Shown piece after piece: positions 43,751 through 52,344 of a stretch of DNA of 64,000 nt; position 1 is the first letter of the stretch, and each line of letters begins with the position of its first letter. The DNA is taken from contig NZ_JAQTIG010000001.1 in assembly GCF_029433515.1 (NCBI RefSeq), positions 248,001 through 312,000 of the forward strand. The letters run 5' to 3'. Source of the DNA: Lactobacillus sp. ESL0679. GTDB lineage: Bacteria; Bacillota; Bacilli; Lactobacillales; Lactobacillaceae. The notes under the pieces were generated by a model. The model was not told the DNA's origin. It did no database searches and saw nothing but the letters and a program-made list of their open reading frames with translations. A program made the translations under genes and the position numbers.

Positions 43751-44436
43751 TCCGATTCACCTACTAATACAGGATCCTGATGTCTTACCGACACAACCTT
43801 ACCATCTTTAAGCTTAATAATTTGATTTCCGTACTGCTCAAATTGAGGATTGTGAGTAACCATTACCACAGCTGTATCAGAATTATTAGATATCTCTTGT
43901 AAAATATTAACTATTTTCATACTAGTTACAGAATCAAGTGCTCCAGTTGGCTCATCACACAATAGAAGCTGTGGCTTTTTAGCTAAAGCACGGGCAATTG
44001 AAACTCTTTGCATTTCCCCACCTGACATTTGATTAGGAAAATTATTAATTCTTGCTCTAAGTCCTACAGTTTCTAAATAACTGCTAGCAGCATCCTCATT
44101 GTTATTCAGCTGCGCTGCAATGGCAACATTTTCTAGTGCTGTTAACTTCGGAATCAAATTATAAAATTGAAAGACAAAGCCTACAACCTTACGCCTATAA
44201 ATAGTTAAATCATGGTCACTAAATTCATTTACAAATTGAGTTTTAAATTTAATATTTCCTTTAGTTGGTCGGTCCATACCACCTAAAATATTCAATAATG
44301 TACTTTTACCTGATCCTGACGGTCCCAGTATTACCGTAAATTGGTGCTTATTAATTTTAAAGTTAACATCATCAAGAGCCTTTATGGTTTGATTACCAAC
44401 ATGGTATTCTTTACTAACATTGCTAAATTCAAGCAT
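43747..44436 (-). CDS. ABC transporter ATPase (LolD/MacB-like)
   Basis: About 229 residues from the ATG at 44436, with AAAGGTGAG ahead. Walker [15 protein letters not shown] (about residue 37), signature [15 protein letters not shown], Walker [14 protein letters not shown]. It energises the FtsX-like permease it overlaps. The order avrD-like, NadR-like, ATPase, permease, all on the minus strand with gaps of 9-16 nt, indicates one mRNA. Confidence 0.92.
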   Translation of the reverse strand: MLEFSNVSKEYHVGNQTIKALDDVNFKINKHQFTVILGPSGSGKSTLLNILGGMDRPTKGNIKFKTQFVNEFSDHDLTIYRRKVVGFVFQFYNLIPKLTALENVAIAAQLNNNEDAASSYLETVGLRARINNFPNQMSGGEMQRVSIARALAKKPQLLLCDEPTGALDSVTSMKIVNILQEISNNSDTAVVMVTHNPQFEQYGNQIIKLKDGKVVSVRHQDPVLVGESE

Positions 44437-44452
44437 AAATATTCTCACCTTT

Positions 44453-45235
44453 CTAATATTTTGTCATTATTTTTATTTTCTCTTTCAAAGTTGGTTCGTG
44501 ATATTGGTCTATTATATGTTGAGAGACCATTTCACGATTATTTATTATTTTCTCTTTTGCTAATTCAATTGCTTCATCCACTGGTATCACTTGTGAAAGA
44601 CTAAAATGATCAATTATTGTTTTCAGTCTTTTTTCAATTGATCCTTTAACAATATATGGAGTTAATTTTATGTTATTAAAAGAACGCAAAATTTCTTGAT
44701 CAGATAACTTTCGATATTTTTCTGAAACAGGTCTATGTCCATCTGGTGACATTGGAAATTCAATTGGTAAATGAATAACATCTGTATACCATTTTTTAGC
44801 ATGCTCATTTACAACTACACCATAACTTTGTAAATACTTTTTCATAAACGGTTTTGATGTAATTCCAAGAATATTTTTTGCAATTCGATGCGGTAATGTG
44901 GAGCCAGGATTAATTCCAACCTTCATTCTCACTGTTCCATAGATCCATTCATTAAGAACAGAGCCATCAGAAATGAAGCTACTATTTTTGGACAAGAGCC
45001 GTTCTTCAGCTTTAATACGTTCCTCAAAACGCTTCAACCCTAAGGCCATCAATTCATCAGCTGTCATATCCTGAAACCGTCTTCCTGGATATAAATCTGT
45101 TAAAATTTCACGAGCTGAAAGCGAATTAACCATTGGTATTCCTGTTGCAATGGATAATGCAGTTGTTGTTGTTGTTTTGCCTGTGGAATAGGTGCCTGAA
45201 ATAACTATTCGTCTACCTTTATCTTCTATTTTCAT
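44453..45235 (-). CDS. NadR-like P-loop ATPase/kinase
   Basis: 260 residues. P-loop RRIVISGTYSTGKTTTTTAL at the N-terminus, then SAREILTDLYPGRRFQDMT and SSFISDGSVLNEWIYGTVRM, a pattern seen in NadR-like/AAA_28 kinases. The C-terminal half is basic and helical. A kinase acting on a small molecule is the natural guess; the substrate is unknown. It starts 9 nt after the AvrD-like gene stop (AGGGGA before ATG), so the two are translationally linked. Confidence 0.75.
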   Translation of the reverse strand: MKIEDKGRRIVISGTYSTGKTTTTTALSIATGIPMVNSLSAREILTDLYPGRRFQDMTADELMALGLKRFEERIKAEERLLSKNSSFISDGSVLNEWIYGTVRMKVGINPGSTLPHRIAKNILGITSKPFMKKYLQSYGVVVNEHAKKWYTDVIHLPIEFPMSPDGHRPVSEKYRKLSDQEILRSFNNIKLTPYIVKGSIEKRLKTIIDHFSLSQVIPVDEAIELAKEKIINNREMVSQHIIDQYHEPTLKEKIKIMTKY

Positions 45236-45244
45236 GTTATCCCC

Positions 45245-46108
45245 TTAGTATGGTAATTCATGAGTAATTTGTGCTTCAAACTCAACTTTATTATTATTAT
45301 CTGAACATTTTTCTTTAAGAATTCGCCACTTTTTACCCTTCATTTCAACAATAGAAGAATCACAATCTATATTTTCATCACATGTAGCAACTATACGCTT
45401 CATCCACATATTATTGGAATCTTCTCGTAATACATTGTCATAGTTATAAGCTAAAGCCTCTCCAAGTTGTGAAAATACAACTAACCATTCCAATATAGAT
45501 AATTTTTGCTTTAAATTACTACCTAATCCACAATACTCTATATTTCTGTCACGTTTACGACTAATATTAGCCGTAAGTACTGTTTTATCTATATAATTAA
45601 TATCCTTAACGTTCAAGTGAGTATCTGTTAAATGATGGTCAATGAATCTTCTTTTATTGTCTTGTATATTATTAATCTTATTTTGCATATTACTCTTTTT
45701 AAGTTCGATTGATATTTTCATCCCTTCTATCTCAGTTTTAAAAGAAATATTTTTATCATTAAATAAAATATTAAAAATTTGTATTTTTATACTTTTTGTA
45801 TATTCGATAGGTTTCTTTCCAGCTCTAAATTTAAATTTATACAAATAAAAATTATTCAAATTTTTGTGATTATTTATTTTTTCAAACATTAAGCAACTTA
45901 AAATAATAGAATCAATGGTACTAAGATGAACTGTTTGCTCAATACCCTTTTTCTTAGACCAGTTTTCTTTATTCAAGCCAACTTTAGCATCTGCAGCATA
46001 TCTATTACTGTCTAGTTTTACCACTTTACCAATAGCATATTTTGTTCGTCTATGACCAGCACCGAAATAACGTTCCTCATAATTTCCAAGAATATCATCA
46101 ATATCCAT
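45245..46108 (-). CDS. AvrD-family protein (double hotdog fold)
   Basis: 287 residues. The N-terminal half has DDILGNYEERYFGAGHRRTK, NWSKKKGIEQTVHLSTIDSI, and the C-terminal half YCGLGSNLKQKLSILEWLVV, ALAYNYDNVLREDSNNMWMK. These match the AvrD pattern (FFGxGYRRT, HLSTIDA, DSNTLWMRR). In Pseudomonas syringae AvrD makes syringolides, acylated sugar signals; related hotdog enzymes condense beta-ketoacyl chains with small sugars or triose phosphates. Family assignment is from pattern recognition without a search. The gene is very AT-rich. Start ATG has AAAAGGGTG. It is divergent from marR with an operator between. Confidence 0.72.
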   Translation of the reverse strand: MDIDDILGNYEERYFGAGHRRTKYAIGKVVKLDSNRYAADAKVGLNKENWSKKKGIEQTVHLSTIDSIILSCLMFEKINNHKNLNNFYLYKFKFRAGKKPIEYTKSIKIQIFNILFNDKNISFKTEIEGMKISIELKKSNMQNKINNIQDNKRRFIDHHLTDTHLNVKDINYIDKTVLTANISRKRDRNIEYCGLGSNLKQKLSILEWLVVFSQLGEALAYNYDNVLREDSNNMWMKRIVATCDENIDCDSSIVEMKGKKWRILKEKCSDNNNKVEFEAQITHELPY

Positions 46109-46145
46109 TAAATTTCACCCTTTTACATTATTTATATAATACTTC

Positions 46146-46179
46146 ACATATCATACATGACATATAATGCATGATATGT
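46146..46179. promoter_or_regulatory. MarR-type operator between avrD-like and marR genes
   Basis: Arms ACATATCATACAT (46146-46158) and ATGCATGATATGT (46167-46179) pair at 12 of 13 positions around an 8-nt spacer. It overlaps TATAAT-like promoter sequences on both strands (for example TATAAT at 46187-46192 on the plus strand and TATTAT near 46138 on the minus strand). Position in a divergent promoter beside a MarR gene makes it the likely operator. Confidence 0.75.
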
Positions 46180-46285
46180 TAAGCATTATAATTTTAAATA
46201 AATGTCATGTCAATTAAATTTAGTGATTTTTACAAACGAATACGTTAAAATTAATAATACTAAATACAAGGAGGTTAGTGATTTT

Positions 46286-46771
46286 ATGTTGACAGAAAAA
46301 AAATATGAACTTTTACGCTTCTTGATCAAGGGAAGTGAACGCGAGTCAATAAGAATATTCAACGAAATGCTTTCAGACTATAATGTAACTGCTAACCAAG
46401 CAGAAGCATTGATGATTCTTAAACAAGTTGAGCCTATATCACTTAAAGAAATTGGCAAACTATTAATATGTGAAAAAGGTTCTCCAAGTAGATTAATTCA
46501 GTCTTTAGTTAACAAAGGGCTTGTTAGTAAGGGAACCGATAAAGTTGATAAAAGAAAGAATGTTTTAACCCTAACTAAAAAAGGTAATCTGCTTATTCCT
46601 CAGATAAATGAAGTCAATGATAAATTAAATAAGTTAATTTTGAATCGAATCGATAATGATGATACGATAAATTATCTTATTAAAATTTTTAGTAATTACT
46701 TATCTGGAACAGAAACGGGTAAAAAAATTGAGTTACGCTACCCTAATGAATTGCATTTTAAATCTAAATAA
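46286..46771 (+). CDS. MarR family regulator
   Basis: 161 residues from the ATG at 46286 with AAGGAGG 10 nt upstream; the longer frame has no ribosome site. The winged helix is seen as TANQAEALMILKQVEPISLK, GKLLICEKGSPSRLIQSLVN and a wing DKVDKRKNVLTLTKKG. It probably represses the divergent AvrD-like operon and itself until a ligand binds. Followed by its own terminator. Confidence 0.87.
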   Translation: MLTEKKYELLRFLIKGSERESIRIFNEMLSDYNVTANQAEALMILKQVEPISLKEIGKLLICEKGSPSRLIQSLVNKGLVSKGTDKVDKRKNVLTLTKKGNLLIPQINEVNDKLNKLILNRIDNDDTINYLIKIFSNYLSGTETGKKIELRYPNELHFKSK

Positions 46772-46809
46772 AAGAAGGCTGCAGATCATTTTGATTTGCA
46801 ATCTTCTTT
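46771..46809 (+). terminator. marR terminator
   Basis: AAGAAG...CTTCTT arms with TGCA/TGCA and ATCA/TGAT inner pairing, followed by TTATT. Confidence 0.7.
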
Positions 46810-46951
46810 ATTATCAAATACTCAAAAATAACCGATAAATCAAATATAATTATTCCTTTTTCTGTATTCTAATTAAAAGACTCTTATTCATTACTTTTCT
46901 ATCCAAACAAAGTTAAAATTTAATTTCAGGTTTTTTCAGCTCTCTTTTAAT

Positions 46952-47156
46952 AAAAAGTGTCTGGGAAAAAACTCAGCACAAAAGGGAATGTTAAAATAAA
47001 AAACTAACATTTCTTTTTTTATACAATATTTTGTTCATATTATGCTCTGAAAAGTTACAAAAACTTAAAGATATTAGCAATAGCATTCGATTTTAACGGC
47101 TACTTATAACCTGATTTTTTCAAAATCAGAGTTTTTTTCCAGACACCTTTTTTTTT
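46952..47156. mobile_element. MITE-like element with IS1182-type ends
   Basis: About 205 bp bounded by AAAAAGTGTCTGGGAAAAAA (from 46952) and its imperfect inverted copy AGTTTTTTTCCAGACACC (from 47131). The same end sequence closes the transposase remnant at 40296. There is no coding capacity inside. It is a non-autonomous derivative that an IS1182-type transposase could move. It marks the right edge of the AT-rich island. Confidence 0.78.
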
Positions 47157-47217
47157 ACACCTTTTTTGCCTAAAATTAAGCTAACAAAATAATTTATTTA
47201 AACAATGGAGAATCACA

Positions 47218-48720
47218 GTGAAAGAAAAAGCAAGAACCATTTTGTTTTGGTTCATTCTCAGTCAACCATTTTTGGACTTATATTGGTTTTATCACGGCAA
47301 GCTTGCCAATATTTTGCCCTTCACCTTGCCAACAATCATTCGGATTTTAGCTGTTGGTGTTTTACTCGGACTCTTTTTAAGTCAGCAAGAATCGTGGCGC
47401 AAACTTGGCCAGCGTAAGTGGCTAATCGCCTACTTGGCACTACTAGTCATTTATTCAGCAATGCACCTTGTCCACGTGCGCAGTTTTACCAGCATTAACC
47501 CCACAGGATACGGTTACTCAACAGTCAGTGAAGTCTTTTACTTAATTCGAATGGCGCTGCCACTGATTGTCTTATTCTTAACCGACGAACTTGATTTTGG
47601 GCAAAAGCAATTACGGCTGGTAATTGAGGGTGTTTCCGGACTTTTTTCAGGAACGATTGTATTGTCCAACTTGTTTGTTGTTTCTCTTAAATCTTATGAA
47701 ACAGGGACAATTAGTGCCAACATTTTTATGTGGTTCTTCAATCCTAATATTGGCTACTCGCACATGGCTTCCAAGGGCTTTTTCAATTTTACTAATATGA
47801 TTTCTGCCGTTTTATTCATGCTATTGCCACTAATGATGTACTACTTATTTACAGAATTTAATTGGCGGACAATTACCCTCAATGTCGTGCAGGCACTTGC
47901 CATGATTGAAATTGGGACTAAAGTGGCCGCAATTGGTTTAATTGGCGGGATTATCATTAGTTGTCTGCTGTTTACCTTCCATAAATATATTATTAAGGAT
48001 GTTAAAAAAGGTGGCTGGGCAATCCTAGTTGCCATCTTAATTGAGTTTGGGTCATTAGTGATTTTACCGTTTGGCCCCGCTATTCAACGCTACAATTACG
48101 AAATTTACCTCGCCAAACAATCCGACCATGACTTAACGGCTGAAACACGTGAACTTAAAGCAGGACTGGCAAAATATCCCCAAGGAAAAAAGCGGAATAA
48201 CTTTTTACGTAACTTTATTAAGAACAATTATCAAGCCTATGCTCTTAATCCTAAGTTTGTCTTCAAGAGTTACCCTTACCAATATGATCCCGAATTTTGG
48301 CTCAAAATCATGAACGAGCCTGGTCAAACTAGGATGCAAAACCGCCATATTGAACAAGCAATGCTCAATCAGGTTGTCAAAACAAATAATAATCGGTTAG
48401 ACAAATTTTTCGGGATTTCATATACCCGAGAAAACAACATCTTTAACTTAGAACGTGACTTTTCGGCACAAATATATGCTCTCGGATGGCTGGGAATGCT
48501 GCTATTTGTTGGTCCTTACCTCGCTGTTCTGGCATACGGCATCTATCAATGGCTAAGATACCGCGCAGCACGAACCTATCTTGTCAGTTCTCTTATTCTG
48601 GCTAGCCTCTTTGTTTTACTTGCCGCCTTTTCATCCGGCAACGTTCTAGACTTCTTGACTGCCAGTTTCCTGCTTGCCTTCATTGACGGTAACTTGCTCA
48701 GGCAGGTCAAGCATAATTAA
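47218..48720 (+). CDS. O-antigen ligase/polymerase-like membrane protein
   Basis: 500 residues with about 11 membrane segments and one large extracytoplasmic loop (about residues 295-415), the layout of Wzy/WaaL-type proteins. The GTG start has GGAG 8 nt upstream. In the loop lies SYPYQYDPEFWLKIM. It would polymerise or transfer a cell-surface polysaccharide, but no glycosyltransferase genes are adjacent, so its partner glycan is unknown. Confidence 0.75.
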   Translation: MKEKARTILFWFILSQPFLDLYWFYHGKLANILPFTLPTIIRILAVGVLLGLFLSQQESWRKLGQRKWLIAYLALLVIYSAMHLVHVRSFTSINPTGYGYSTVSEVFYLIRMALPLIVLFLTDELDFGQKQLRLVIEGVSGLFSGTIVLSNLFVVSLKSYETGTISANIFMWFFNPNIGYSHMASKGFFNFTNMISAVLFMLLPLMMYYLFTEFNWRTITLNVVQALAMIEIGTKVAAIGLIGGIIISCLLFTFHKYIIKDVKKGGWAILVAILIEFGSLVILPFGPAIQRYNYEIYLAKQSDHDLTAETRELKAGLAKYPQGKKRNNFLRNFIKNNYQAYALNPKFVFKSYPYQYDPEFWLKIMNEPGQTRMQNRHIEQAMLNQVVKTNNNRLDKFFGISYTRENNIFNLERDFSAQIYALGWLGMLLFVGPYLAVLAYGIYQWLRYRAARTYLVSSLILASLFVLLAAFSSGNVLDFLTASFLLAFIDGNLLRQVKHN

Positions 48721-48728
48721 TCATACTA

Positions 48729-48764
48729 AAAAATGGTGACTCCAATTTTGAAGTCGCCATTTTT
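48729..48764. terminator. Shared terminator of convergent genes
   Basis: AAAATGGTGACT and AGTCGCCATTTTT arms around CCAATTTTGA, between the O-antigen-ligase-like gene and the minus-strand membrane protein gene. Confidence 0.82.
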
Positions 48765-49383
48765 ATTTTTGCTTAATAAACGATGCATCTGGAATTCTAA
48801 TCAAATAGTAGGTCATCGCGTTGTGACCCGCATGCATCCCAATGCCGTTTTGCCAAATTTTCTTATAAGTCGCAGTATAAATCGCAACGTAAGCCTTCTG
48901 GTACTTTTTATCCATTTGCTTTAATTGCTCAACTTTATAAGGCACCCGCTCAGCATTCAAATCCAGCGGATTCTTCCCGTAAGCCACCGTCGCAAAGTCA
49001 CTGGATACCTTGACCCGCTTACCTGAACGATAAAATGTGTAAGTTTGCGCACCCATTTTTTTCTTCTTAGAATTAATCGTCACGTAGCTTGAGTTGCCTG
49101 TCCCCGTATCCATTACCAGCGGCTGATAAATAATATGTGAAGAAATCTCGCTCGTGTCTTCCAAGTCAGGATTATCGAGTATGGTCTTGGTAAACATGGC
49201 GCCAAGTCCAACTAACAAAACAACAACTTCTAAAATATCCAGCAAAAAATTGGGCCAGCTGAAGCGGCAATGCTTCTTAATAATCATCGTAATCCGCCGC
49301 TTGCGAATATTCTGAACCACAAATACAAAATAAAGGATAATAACTACCCATAACAAGATGCCAAGTAGATTCCAGCTAAACAT
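48763..49383 (-). CDS. Two-segment membrane protein of unknown function
   Basis: 206 residues with two N-terminal membrane segments (LGILLWVVIILYFVFVV and ILEVVVLLVGLGAMF) and an extracytoplasmic domain of about 130 residues. It resembles the DUF4811/LVIS_2131-type membrane proteins of lactobacilli, but I cannot confirm this. AGGAGG is 7 nt before ATG. The ISLre2 insertion lies just upstream of its promoter region. Confidence 0.7.
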   Translation of the reverse strand: MFSWNLLGILLWVVIILYFVFVVQNIRKRRITMIIKKHCRFSWPNFLLDILEVVVLLVGLGAMFTKTILDNPDLEDTSEISSHIIYQPLVMDTGTGNSSYVTINSKKKKMGAQTYTFYRSGKRVKVSSDFATVAYGKNPLDLNAERVPYKVEQLKQMDKKYQKAYVAIYTATYKKIWQNGIGMHAGHNAMTYYLIRIPDASFIKQK

Positions 49384-49452
49384 AAAAGTCCTCCTGTGAT
49401 TGCTTCCATTATATTGTAAAAAGTTCGTTTTGAATAGCTATCTACCAAAAAA

Positions 49453-51018
49453 GTTAGTGTCAACTTTTTGTGGGTAATAAACTTTAAGCCTTTACCTGCT
49501 GCTATTTGTAGTTTTCGCTTTTAAATTATTTGCTCGGGTAAATCAAATATCTGCCCACCATTAATGATCCCTTGATTCCAATAATGTGTCTTGGCCGTTT
49601 CGCCAAAGTCTGCTTGAAAATGCTCATAATACGGTCTGTTCTTTGCCTTAAAACGATGGTCTACTTGCCTAATTCTTTGCTCTTTAGCAGCTTTTCGTTG
49701 CTCGTTAAGCAAATATTGGCTAATATCGCCGCCATTTAATTGGAAGATAATACTTCTGGCTACACTTTCAGCTCCTACCTTACTCCAGCCCATTGGTCTT
49801 GAACTCAGCCGCTCTGACAAACAATGACTGATGTGACCCTCAGCGGTGCAACGCTGATAAGCTGCTTCTTGCGTATTTAAAATTGCCTGCCAATTACCTA
49901 ATAGATAAGTTTTAGCTTGGTTAAGAGCGGCAATTTGCGTTGATGTTACGTCGGGATCACTAAAGCGAGTTTCAAAGTATAATTCTACTTTATCCCGCTG
50001 ACCGCTTAAAGCCCAATGATATAAGCGATAAGCGGCTGCTGCCTTAGTATTAACAGCGGCTTGACGGCAATACTTTAATAAATGAAAACGATCCAAGACA
50101 AACTTACAGTTAGGTAGATATTTAGCGCCCGCCTTAATCCAAGGCGCGCCATCACCAGCAAGATAAAACTGCTTAGCCTGGGGATAATTGGCTTCTAAAT
50201 AACATAGCACCTCGTCCCACAGCTGTTCATCGGCCATACCAGCATAAGTACCAGTAAAATATTTAGGCTTAATTAAGTGATGGCGTTTTTGACTGTCATC
50301 ATAACCTTCGTGTAAGTACACCAACTTCATAAAATGATTACTGCCGTCTTGAAAGGCGACATGATCTTCATCAGCCTCTAAATAAACAATTTGCTTATTT
50401 CGTGTTTGCACTTGATCAGAATGATTAGGCAGCAGTTGACCCTCACGATGAACAATATTCATGACTGTTGTTTTAGAATGAATTTCACTATATTTAAGTA
50501 AATCAATGGCTGCCTGATAATGATATTTAGCTACGTTTTCTAAAACAGCCGCCTTAAAGCCTAAGGTCATCCGGCTATACTTGGTGAAAGCTAAGGCTTG
50601 ATCAAGCCAAAAGAAATAATGTTGGTCTTGTTTATCTTGGTAATAAGTACGCTTAAAAGTTAATTGCCCATACAAAGTCTGCTTAATACATGTACGCATG
50701 GCTTTAACTTCATACTGCTTTTTACGACTAGGCAACTGCTTATAACTAGCATCAAGCTGCTCAAGATAAAAACCAATTAGCTTTAAACCCCAATGGCGTA
50801 ATTCCTGCATGAATATTTCTAAGACATCATCAAAAGTAAGCTGACTGTCCAGCAGTTTATTAGTATTGGCAGTCAAATTATCTAACAAAAGTTGTAAGTC
50901 TTGTAGTAAACTAGTCATATAGAAGAAAACCTTTCTGAATGTAAATTTTGTTCAAACTACATTTTAACAGAAGGTTTTCTTCTATTTTTTATTTTCCCCA
51001 CAAATACTTTACGCTAAC
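49453..51018. mobile_element. Complete ISLre2-family insertion sequence
   Basis: 1566 bp with imperfect terminal inverted repeats GTTAGTGTCAACTTTTTGTG (left) and GTTAGCGTAAAGTATTTGTG (right, complement). The 9-bp direct repeat ACCAAAAAA lies immediately outside on both sides (49444-49452 and 51019-51027), a target duplication. The transposase is intact, so the element may be active and the insertion recent. Confidence 0.9.
49521..50918 (-). CDS. ISLre2 family transposase (UPF0236)
   Basis: 465 residues, intact. Features are the N-terminal zinc/helical region (RHWGLKLIGFYLEQLDASYK), an acidic catalytic set (YLEADEDHVAF, AGDGAPWIKAG, then the C-terminal half with ISHCLSERLSSRPMGWSKVG and AESVARSIIFQ). 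This matches ISLre2-type DDE transposases. It occupies nearly the whole element. Confidence 0.93.
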   Translation of the reverse strand: MTSLLQDLQLLLDNLTANTNKLLDSQLTFDDVLEIFMQELRHWGLKLIGFYLEQLDASYKQLPSRKKQYEVKAMRTCIKQTLYGQLTFKRTYYQDKQDQHYFFWLDQALAFTKYSRMTLGFKAAVLENVAKYHYQAAIDLLKYSEIHSKTTVMNIVHREGQLLPNHSDQVQTRNKQIVYLEADEDHVAFQDGSNHFMKLVYLHEGYDDSQKRHHLIKPKYFTGTYAGMADEQLWDEVLCYLEANYPQAKQFYLAGDGAPWIKAGAKYLPNCKFVLDRFHLLKYCRQAAVNTKAAAAYRLYHWALSGQRDKVELYFETRFSDPDVTSTQIAALNQAKTYLLGNWQAILNTQEAAYQRCTAEGHISHCLSERLSSRPMGWSKVGAESVARSIIFQLNGGDISQYLLNEQRKAAKEQRIRQVDHRFKAKNRPYYEHFQADFGETAKTHYWNQGIINGGQIFDLPEQII

Positions 51019-51021
51019 ACC

Positions 51022-51054
51022 AAAAAAAGACTGGCAAAATTGCCAATCTTTTTT
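51022..51054 (-). terminator. Terminator of the RelE-like gene
   Basis: Minus strand GATTGGCA and TGCCAGTC arms followed by T7. The A run of this terminator is the ISLre2 target. Confidence 0.82.
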
Positions 51055-51055
51055 C

Positions 51056-51388
51056 TTAAGCTGAATAATGATTTTCCTTCAAATTGCGTTCAAGTAAGTG
51101 CGTGAAGGCATCTTTTTGCAAAGTAGACGAAATATACATCACGGTAATTTGGCTCTCATCATCAACAATAAACGCAACACGTGCCGAGCCCGTCTTCTTC
51201 AAATTTACCCGGCATTCGTAAACGCAGGCGCCGTTAACTCGTTCACTGGCTGCCCGTTTAACCTTCGACATCCCCGTTTCAACCTGAACCGTCAATGCCG
51301 AAGCAATGCAATCTTTAATTATCTTAACTTCGTTCTTGTGCTTTTTGAAAAATTGCTTGCACCCCGAACGCTCATATTCAACTTTCAC
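51056..51388 (-). CDS. RelE/ParE-like small protein
   Basis: 110 residues from a GTG. The order of strands in RVNGACVYECRVNLKKTG, RVAFIVDDESQITVMYISS and a C-terminal helix fits RelE/HigB-like mRNA interferases, but the typical catalytic basic/Tyr end is unclear (LLERNLKENHYSA). It begins 6 nt after the larger upstream gene. If it is a toxin, that neighbour would be its antitoxin, which is not proven. Confidence 0.55.
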   Translation of the reverse strand: MKVEYERSGCKQFFKKHKNEVKIIKDCIASALTVQVETGMSKVKRAASERVNGACVYECRVNLKKTGSARVAFIVDDESQITVMYISSTLQKDAFTHLLERNLKENHYSA

Positions 51389-51394
51389 TAGTCA

Positions 51395-51988
51395 TTACTC
51401 TTTTTTACTTTTAGCACTGCTTGATTTGGCAGTCGTCTTCTTTGCCTTAGTAGTTTTCTTTGCAGCTTTTTTAGTCGTTGTCTTCTTTGCGGCAGTCTTT
51501 TTCGGTGCCTTTTTGGTTACTGGTGCTGGCTTCTCATACTCCCGCACCTGCTTAATCTTTTCAGCGATTGCCGCCGTTAATTTTGCAATAACTGCATCTT
51601 CATCTTGTAATTCCGCCTCAGTTGCTAGCTGGTCAATGCGAAACTTCGACGCATTTAAATAGTCAGACGCGGTCTCAAAGTAAATATTAACGGGATAATC
51701 TTTGCCTTCTTCAAAAAAGTTAGCAATCTTTTTATAGTTACTGTAAGGCAAGTTAATAATGTTGGATTCCAAGGCAAAAGTTACTGGCCGCTGGCCCGTT
51801 ACTTCCAGCGCAATGTGACTTAACGAACCTTTTTTAATGGCCATTGCCGTCTCCTGCACCATTTTGGCAGCAGCCTCTTTAATTTTGGCCTTTGACTTAC
51901 TTAAATCGGCATACTTGATAGTCGCCAAATCCTGTAAATAATCTTCTTGCTCAATTTTTTCAGTTAAATTTTTTAAATTAATCTTCAA
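51395..51988 (-). CDS. Protein with histone H1-like Lys/Ala/Thr tail
   Basis: 197 residues from a TTG (AAGGAA ahead). The first 150 residues form a mixed helical domain (LTEKIEQEDYLQDLATIKYA, INLPYSNYKKIANFFEEGKD). The last 45 are repeats such as KKTAAKKTTTKKAAKKTTKA, strongly basic, like histone H1 or bacterial H1-like proteins. Such tails bind nucleic acids. It is co-transcribed with a RelE-like protein. I do not recognise the N-terminal domain. Confidence 0.6.
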   Translation of the reverse strand: MKINLKNLTEKIEQEDYLQDLATIKYADLSKSKAKIKEAAAKMVQETAMAIKKGSLSHIALEVTGQRPVTFALESNIINLPYSNYKKIANFFEEGKDYPVNIYFETASDYLNASKFRIDQLATEAELQDEDAVIAKLTAAIAEKIKQVREYEKPAPVTKKAPKKTAAKKTTTKKAAKKTTKAKKTTAKSSSAKSKKE

Positions 51989-52262
51989 ACTAAAAATTCC
52001 TTTTTTTCAATTTATAACCTTATTTATCATTCTTCTATACGATACTCAAAATCGGCTGTAAAAACAATTTATTTATTTTTATTTTTAAAAAACGTTAATC
52101 TTTAGTAAGTAACTTTGTAAGCAAGTAAGACAAGCATTTTCGGGCAAAAATATCACTACTTTTAACGCATTTTAGTTTCTAATTAAATAACATTTACTAC
52201 GATTTTTTCTGAAAACGAGTTTATTTTATAATATTTGCATAAAATCATGATTTTAACCACTT

Positions 52263-52276
52263 TACAAGCGTTTTCA
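52263..52276 (+). promoter_or_regulatory. cre-like site upstream of the multicopper oxidase gene
   Basis: TACAAGCGTTTTCA differs from the cre consensus TGNAANCGNWNNCW at one position. It lies 68 nt before the start codon. The rest of the 51989-52344 gap is AT-rich with no other clear signal. Confidence 0.6.
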
Positions 52277-52344
52277 CCAAGAGTAAATTTAAGGCGTAAT
52301 GAAATTTTTTTACTAAAATTTTTTTAACTGAAAGGTAGACAAAT

